This document shows, piece by piece, positions 7,499 through 11,062 of a stretch of DNA of 11,062 nt. The notes under the pieces were generated by a model that was given only the letters and a program-made list of their open reading frames with translations, made no database searches and was not told the DNA's origin. This DNA is from Methylacidiphilum caldifontis. GTDB taxonomy: Bacteria; Verrucomicrobiota; Verrucomicrobiia; Methylacidiphilales; CAMAQI01. The stretch spans positions 1 to 11,062 of the forward strand of contig CAMAQI010000067.1 of the NCBI GenBank assembly GCA_945860255.1, written 5' to 3'. Both the position numbers and the translations under genes were made by a program. Position 1 is the stretch's first letter. Every line of letters begins with the position of its first letter.

Positions 7499-7504
7499 TA
7501 AGGA
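7499..7504 (+). promoter_or_regulatory. Ribosome binding site that fixes the ispG start
   Basis: TAAGGA (7499-7504) is 8 nt before ATG 7513. A second, stronger TAAGGAG (7485-7491) is only 3 nt from an in-frame TTG at 7495, too close for normal initiation. The ATG is therefore preferred. The upstream site could act as a standby site or be chance. Confidence 0.55.
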
Positions 7505-7512
7505 TTTTACTT

Positions 7513-9300
7513 ATGTCACTCAATACCTATTGTTCTAGCCCTTGGAAATATCAACGTCGCAAGACTCGCACGGTGAGTGTGAGTGGCGTGACTATCGGAT
7601 CAGATCATCCGATTCGTGTCCAATCAATGATCACTTGTGATACGATGGATACGGAGGCTTGCGTCAAGCAGACCCTCGACTTAGTGGCTGTCGGTTGCGA
7701 GTTGGTGCGAATCACGGCTCCGACGATTAAAGATGCGGCGAATCTTCAAGAGATCAAAAAACGCTTGATCGATCAAGGCTGTCAGGTTCCGTTAGTCGCT
7801 GATATCCATTTCAAGCCGGATGCCGCAATGGAGGCGGCTCAATGGGTCGATAAGATTCGAATTAATCCCGGAAATTTTGCCGACAAAAAGAAATTTCAAG
7901 TCCGTGAATATACCGATGACCAATACGATGACGAGCTAGGACGCATTGAGGAGTGCTTTGCTCCACTACTGAAGGTTTGTAAGGATCGCCAATTAGCGAT
8001 GCGTATTGGAACGAATCACGGATCCCTTTCCGATCGGATCATGAATCGTTATGGCGATACTCCCCTCGGAATGGTGGAGAGTGCCTTTGAATATGCCCGG
8101 GTGGCACGGAAGTACGATTTCCATAATTTCGTATTCTCCATGAAGGCCTCCAATCCCAAAGTAATGATTCAGGCCTATCGACTTTTAGTCCGAAAACTTG
8201 ACGAACAAGGGGGCGATTGGAATTACCCGATTCACTTAGGAGTGACGGAGGCTGGGGAAGGGGAGGATGGACGAATCAAAAGTGCCATCGGAATCGGTTC
8301 ACTGTTGTTTGATGGAATTGGCGATACGATTCGGGTCTCTTTGACCGAAGATAGTATTCATGAGATCCCGGTCGCCAAAGCCCTTGTTAAAATGGTCGAG
8401 CAAGAGGTTCACCAAGGAGTTCCGATTGAGATGCCAGAACTCCCTTACGATCCTTTTGTCTATGGGAAACGAGTGACTCCCAAAGTTACCGTTTCTGGGG
8501 TTGTTATAGGAGAGACCGAACCAACACGGGTTATGGTTCCTCTCAATGTATTCAATGCCGTAGAGCATAAGCGGGCGCAGTTTGGCGATACCTTTCCGGA
8601 TCTCGTTTATGAGGGGTCAAATGTGCTCGAAGTCGATGTCGATAATGCTCAAGAGCTTAATGGATTAGAAAAGATTGAGGGCTCTCGTCTCTTGACGGTC
8701 AAGGATGGGACTAAGCTTTCGCCCCATCACGCTTTTCGTCTTTTAGCGGCGAAAGCTCCCCAACGGCATCTGATTATTTTAAAAGATACTTTTCATCCTC
8801 CTGCGGTTGGCAAAGATCCAGATGTTTTAGAGACCTTGCTCCATGCTTCGGCTCAAATTGGATCGTTGCTCTGTGATGGAATTGGCGATGGCATTATTGT
8901 ACGTGGAGAGCCGGGACCAGGGGCCGGAGTTCGCTTGGCCTTTAATATTCTTCAAGGGTGCGGAAATCGAATCTTTAAAACCGAGTATGTTGCTTGTCCC
9001 TCGTGCGGACGAACGCTCTTTGACCTTCAATCGACCACTGCACGAATTAAGGCCTCTACCGGGCACCTCAAGGGAGTCAAAATTGCGGTCATGGGTTGTA
9101 TTGTGAACGGTCCGGGAGAGATGGCCGATGCCGACTTCGGTTATGTCGGCGGGGCACCAGGCAAAGTCAATCTTTACATCGGGAAAACCGCCGTGAAATT
9201 CAATATTCCTGAGGCCGAAGCGGTCGATCGCTTGGTTGATCTCATCAAAGAGAACAACAAGTGGTTCGAGGCCGCGGCGGTTCCGGTCTCTGCTGAATAG
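7513..9300 (+). CDS. ispG: 4-hydroxy-3-methylbut-2-en-1-yl diphosphate synthase, long form with insertion domain
   Basis: IspG (GcpE) is the [4Fe-4S] enzyme that reduces MEcPP to HMBPP, the penultimate MEP-pathway step. From ATG 7513 it is 595 aa, against ~370 in E. coli. The N-terminal TIM barrel covers about residues 10-285, with 'IRVQSMITCDTMDTEACV', 'PLVADIHFKP' and 'DKIRINPGNF'. An extra domain (about 290-445) follows, as in IspG of Chlamydiae, Bacteroidetes and plants. The C-terminal iron-sulfur domain has 'CPSCGR' (C495, C498) and 'MGCIVNGPGE' (C529, E536), the expected cluster ligands. The motif 'GSLLFDGIGDTIRV' (262-275) recurs as 'GSLLCDGIGDGIIV' (450-463) on the two sides of the insertion. 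A TTG at 7495 would add six residues. The gene is last in the purA-uppS-ispG run; cdsA and dxr, often found beside uppS elsewhere, are absent. Confidence 0.95.
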   Translation: MSLNTYCSSPWKYQRRKTRTVSVSGVTIGSDHPIRVQSMITCDTMDTEACVKQTLDLVAVGCELVRITAPTIKDAANLQEIKKRLIDQGCQVPLVADIHFKPDAAMEAAQWVDKIRINPGNFADKKKFQVREYTDDQYDDELGRIEECFAPLLKVCKDRQLAMRIGTNHGSLSDRIMNRYGDTPLGMVESAFEYARVARKYDFHNFVFSMKASNPKVMIQAYRLLVRKLDEQGGDWNYPIHLGVTEAGEGEDGRIKSAIGIGSLLFDGIGDTIRVSLTEDSIHEIPVAKALVKMVEQEVHQGVPIEMPELPYDPFVYGKRVTPKVTVSGVVIGETEPTRVMVPLNVFNAVEHKRAQFGDTFPDLVYEGSNVLEVDVDNAQELNGLEKIEGSRLLTVKDGTKLSPHHAFRLLAAKAPQRHLIILKDTFHPPAVGKDPDVLETLLHASAQIGSLLCDGIGDGIIVRGEPGPGAGVRLAFNILQGCGNRIFKTEYVACPSCGRTLFDLQSTTARIKASTGHLKGVKIAVMGCIVNGPGEMADADFGYVGGAPGKVNLYIGKTAVKFNIPEAEAVDRLVDLIKENNKWFEAAAVPVSAE

Positions 9301-9582
9301 CTCAATAGGCTCAATGGCTGGAGCTAGGGAGCCAATGAATTTCAAAGGCAATTTTTGCATCGTGCCGAGTTCTTTGGGAAAGAACGAGACGATCGAGTGA
9401 AAACGAGAGGCTGCAGGACGCAGCCAGAGTGAGTCGGGAGACGAACGAATCATCATGGAGTTGGAGAATTTCCCAAGATCATTGCGTGAACATTAGGTTT
9501 CGCAAAGGAAGAGAATGACATTGATGTTCGGAGGATTGGGAGGATAAATTCAAAATTCACTTTAAACCTTGGCGTTTGATCT
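9301..9582. other. Convergent intergenic spacer with three short hairpins, no convincing gene
   Basis: This 282-bp stretch lies between the ends of ispG (+) and the hydrolase gene (-). It begins with three imperfect copies of a 9-nt unit (AATAGCTC, AATAGGCTC, AATGGCTGG; 9296-9321, starting in the ispG stop). A perfect 7-bp stem GTTCTTT/AAAGAAC with a GGG loop is at 9369-9385, and a 6-bp GC-rich stem GGCTGC/GCAGCC at 9409-9425. GGAGGAT is repeated at 9530-9536 and 9539-9545. None has a good U-run on the plus strand, so the ispG terminator is not obvious. On the minus strand 9456-9301 is open for 52 codons and runs on antisense to ispG; I do not recognise the peptide. Confidence 0.5.
9400..9425 (-). 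terminator. Weak candidate terminator for the hydrolase gene
   Basis: Read on the minus strand, the stem GGCTGC-GTCCT-GCAGCC (9425-9409) is followed by TCTCGTTTT (9408-9400), an imperfect U-rich tail. It lies about 160 bp beyond the hydrolase stop, which is far for a dedicated terminator. Confidence 0.25.
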
Positions 9583-10572
9583 TCAGAACGTCAGTTGTTT
9601 TTCGATCTCGAAATCTTCCTCCTCTAAAAAGGTCAAGGTTCTCGATTCTGACCAACATTCCCCCTGACGATTTTCTGGAAGAAATCCGCAATGACCGCCC
9701 GAAAGGGGGGTCTCAAGAAAGAGCTGCGTGTGCTCCTTGGCGAGGGCAGTCGGAAAGCAGGAGGCGGTGAGAAACGGATCGTTGCGAGCATTCACGAGCA
9801 ATGTGGGGATTTTAATTTCTTTTAGATAATTTTTAGCACTCGCCTGATGATAGTAATCTTCAGCATTCTGAAATCCATGCAGAGGGGCGGTAAAAAGGTC
9901 ATCAAATTCGTGGAAGGTCTTGATATTGGGGAGTCGATCAAAGGGAAGATGATCCGGAAGAATCGACCGTTTTTTGAGGATTTTTTCACGCATCGTTTTG
10001 AGAAAGTGCCGCATGTAGATTCGATTTTCAGAAAGAGCCATGCGGTGCGAGCTCGCAGAGAGATCGACGGGAACAGAGAAGGTGACGGCACGGCTGATTC
10101 TCGGATCGCGGACTCGCTCGCCTAAATATTTGAGAATCAGATTTCCTCCTAAACTAAAACCGACGAGGGCGATTGTCTGAGCTGGATGGGAGAGAAAGGC
10201 ATGTTGAATGACTCGCTCTAAATCATCCGTGGCACCCCCATGATAAAAACGAGGGGTTTGATTCATGACTCCGCCGCAACTTCGGAAATTCCAGGCAAGG
10301 ACATCCCATCCCCTTTTTTGAAGCGCCCCTGCGATTCCAAGAATAGAGATCGATTTGGTATCCCCCTCTAATCCGTGACAGAGAATCGCAAGGTGGGAGG
10401 AGTCGTTTCTCAACCAGTCAAGATCAAGGAAGTCACCGTCATCGGTGTTGATTCGTTCTCGTTGATATTCAACAATCTCCGGTTTACGCAGAAGGGCATT
10501 AATGAAGATCTGGAGATGTCCATTTTTAAGATAGTGAGGAGGATTGTAGAACGATTGATCAATAAGGGGCAT
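9583..10572 (-). CDS. Alpha/beta-fold hydrolase, YheT/COG0429 type
   Basis: A 329-aa cytoplasmic-looking protein with the full marks of the YheT-like alpha/beta hydrolases. The N-terminal 'FYNPPHYLKNGHLQIF' matches the family's conserved 'P-x-x-L-x-N-G-H-L-Q' opening. 'LAILCHGLEG' (residues 61-70) gives the oxyanion-hole strand. 'LVGFSLGGN' (136-144) is the nucleophile elbow with S140. 'NARNDPFL' (261-268) carries the acid D265, and 'GGHCGF' (292-297) the base H294. The triad is complete, so the enzyme is probably active. The family includes esterases and lipases; the true substrate of the bacterial members is poorly known. An in-frame stop just upstream leaves ATG at 10572-10570 as the first start, and no Shine-Dalgarno precedes it. 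It is convergent with ispG and divergent from the ketosynthase gene. Confidence 0.85.
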   Translation of the reverse strand: MPLIDQSFYNPPHYLKNGHLQIFINALLRKPEIVEYQRERINTDDGDFLDLDWLRNDSSHLAILCHGLEGDTKSISILGIAGALQKRGWDVLAWNFRSCGGVMNQTPRFYHGGATDDLERVIQHAFLSHPAQTIALVGFSLGGNLILKYLGERVRDPRISRAVTFSVPVDLSASSHRMALSENRIYMRHFLKTMREKILKKRSILPDHLPFDRLPNIKTFHEFDDLFTAPLHGFQNAEDYYHQASAKNYLKEIKIPTLLVNARNDPFLTASCFPTALAKEHTQLFLETPLSGGHCGFLPENRQGECWSESRTLTFLEEEDFEIEKQLTF

Positions 10573-10688
10573 GAAAGTTAATGAGTATTTTTAAAAGCCT
10601 ATATCGGAAAAGGAAAGCTCTGGGGAGAAGAAAGATAAAATATTTCATTTGAGATCATCGAATCAATGAATTAAGGTCGAATTTAATC
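10573..10688. promoter_or_regulatory. Divergent promoter region, hydrolase / ketosynthase
   Basis: This 116-bp A/T-rich spacer separates two genes reading away from each other, so it should hold both promoters. On the plus strand TAAAAT (10636-10641) resembles a -10 box but lacks a good -35; TTGAGA (10649-10654) resembles a -35 with only TAAGGT at the matching -10 place. No clear minus-strand promoter was found. The plus-strand gene has AAGG at 10673-10676 as a possible ribosome site. Promoter presence is inferred from gene orientation. Confidence 0.4.
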
Positions 10689-11062
10689 ATGAGACAGGTT
10701 GTTGTAACGGGATTGGGATTTATTACGAGTATTGGAAATTCTCAGACGGATGTCTTGAGAAGTTTACAAGAGTGCCGTAGCGGAATCGAGTTGTTTAGTG
10801 CCTTCGATAAGCCAGAGATTCCGATTAAGATAGCGGGGACAATCAAAGGGTTCACCTTTCCAACGGCCGATCGCGAGGATTGGACTTTCCCTCCTGAATA
10901 TAAAATAACACGGGAACAGTTGCGTTCCATGTCCCCGAACGCTCTTTTTGGCTTTTGTGCGATGACGCAAGCGATTGCCGATGCCAAATTAACTCCAGAT
11001 CTTGTTTCGAATCCACGCACCGCGATCATGTCGGCCTCTGCGGGATCGATCTGGATGTGTTA
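10689..11062 (+). CDS. Beta-ketoacyl-ACP synthase (FabB/FabF type), 3' end outside window
   Basis: The first 124 residues of a condensing enzyme of fatty-acid (or related) synthesis, which extends acyl chains with malonyl-ACP. Seen: the thiolase-fold start 'MRQVVVTGLGFITSIGNS' (residues 1-18), then 'VLRSLQECRSGIELF', 'RSMSPNALFGFCAMTQAIADAKL' and 'PRTAIMSASAGS'. The spacing and wording resemble E. coli FabB ('TGLGIVSSIGN', 'MEQAIADAGL') a little more than FabF. The catalytic Cys-His-His residues lie beyond the window edge, so activity and the exact type (KAS I, KAS II or a decarboxylating/chain-length factor relative) cannot be judged. The ATG at 10689 is chosen because it matches the family start; AAGG at 10673-10676 is 12 nt upstream, a loose ribosome site. 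No partner such as acpP or fabG is visible in the window. Confidence 0.88.
   Translation, partial: MRQVVVTGLGFITSIGNSQTDVLRSLQECRSGIELFSAFDKPEIPIKIAGTIKGFTFPTADREDWTFPPEYKITREQLRSMSPNALFGFCAMTQAIADAKLTPDLVSNPRTAIMSASAGSIWMC

Noticed and set aside
9314..9400. 28-codon plus-strand frame MAGAREPMNF... after ispG
   Set aside because: No ribosome site, no recognisable content, and this length is common by chance.
8827..9456. 209-aa minus-strand open frame across the 3' end of ispG
   Set aside because: About three quarters is antisense to a well-conserved part of ispG, including the cluster-binding cysteines, and the peptide has no recognisable motif. Not called as a gene; only its spacer part is kept as an observation.
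9583..10572. Plus-strand open frames of 64-92 codons within this interval (9576-9770, 9847-10125, 10375-10581)
   Set aside because: They are antisense to the hydrolase gene, whose catalytic triad and family motifs are complete.
1..11062. Mobile element, toxin-antitoxin, defence or biosynthetic cluster
   Set aside because: All recognisable genes are core metabolism or envelope genes; no transposase, integrase, nuclease, att-like long repeat, CRISPR repeat or abrupt change in base character was seen.

Overview
This window reads as ordinary, gene-dense chromosome of a Gram-negative-type (double-membrane) bacterium, most likely a member of the Verrucomicrobiota or a close PVC relative. The pointers are a long-form IspG (about 595 aa, with the large central insertion known from Chlamydiae, Verrucomicrobia, Bacteroidetes and plants), an LptD-type outer-membrane protein with little resemblance to proteobacterial LptD beyond its core, and an AsmA-like protein. 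The phylum is an inference from protein character, not a database match. I see no rRNA, tRNA, CRISPR array, insertion sequence, phage gene or other obvious mobile DNA.

Layout. At 3-542 is the 3' end of an AsmA-like protein gene, followed by a candidate terminator. At 637-1716 is a lipoprotein related to GH26 glycoside hydrolases. A 73-bp gap holding an operator-like dyad leads to lptD (1790-4054), which is followed after 2 bp by a UDP-glucose 6-dehydrogenase gene (4057-5349) and then a small stem-loop terminator. A 133-bp leader containing a strong Shine-Dalgarno, a short leader ORF and possible alternative hairpins precedes purA (5483-6745). purA overlaps uppS (6742-7467) by 4 bp, and uppS is followed closely by ispG (7513-9300). 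A 282-bp convergent spacer with three short hairpins but no convincing gene separates ispG from an alpha/beta-hydrolase gene on the minus strand (9583-10572). A divergent spacer (10573-10688) then leads into a beta-ketoacyl-ACP synthase gene (10689 to the window end), which is cut off.

How the genes fit together. The left half is about the cell envelope: AsmA-like protein (membrane/lipid transport), a secreted lipoprotein glycosidase, LptD (LPS insertion in the outer membrane) and Ugd (UDP-glucuronate for LPS or capsule sugars). The middle block joins purine synthesis (PurA) to isoprenoid supply: IspG makes HMBPP in the MEP pathway and UppS turns the downstream isoprenoids into the undecaprenyl carrier used for peptidoglycan and O-antigen. 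The right end carries lipid-type enzymes (YheT-like hydrolase and fatty-acid condensing enzyme) in a divergent arrangement.

I did not find an evident new multi-gene system. The items most worth a second look are the purA leader, the cysteine-free LptD, the altered acid/base motif in the GH26-like lipoprotein, the dyad before lptD, and the duplicated motif bounding the IspG insertion.
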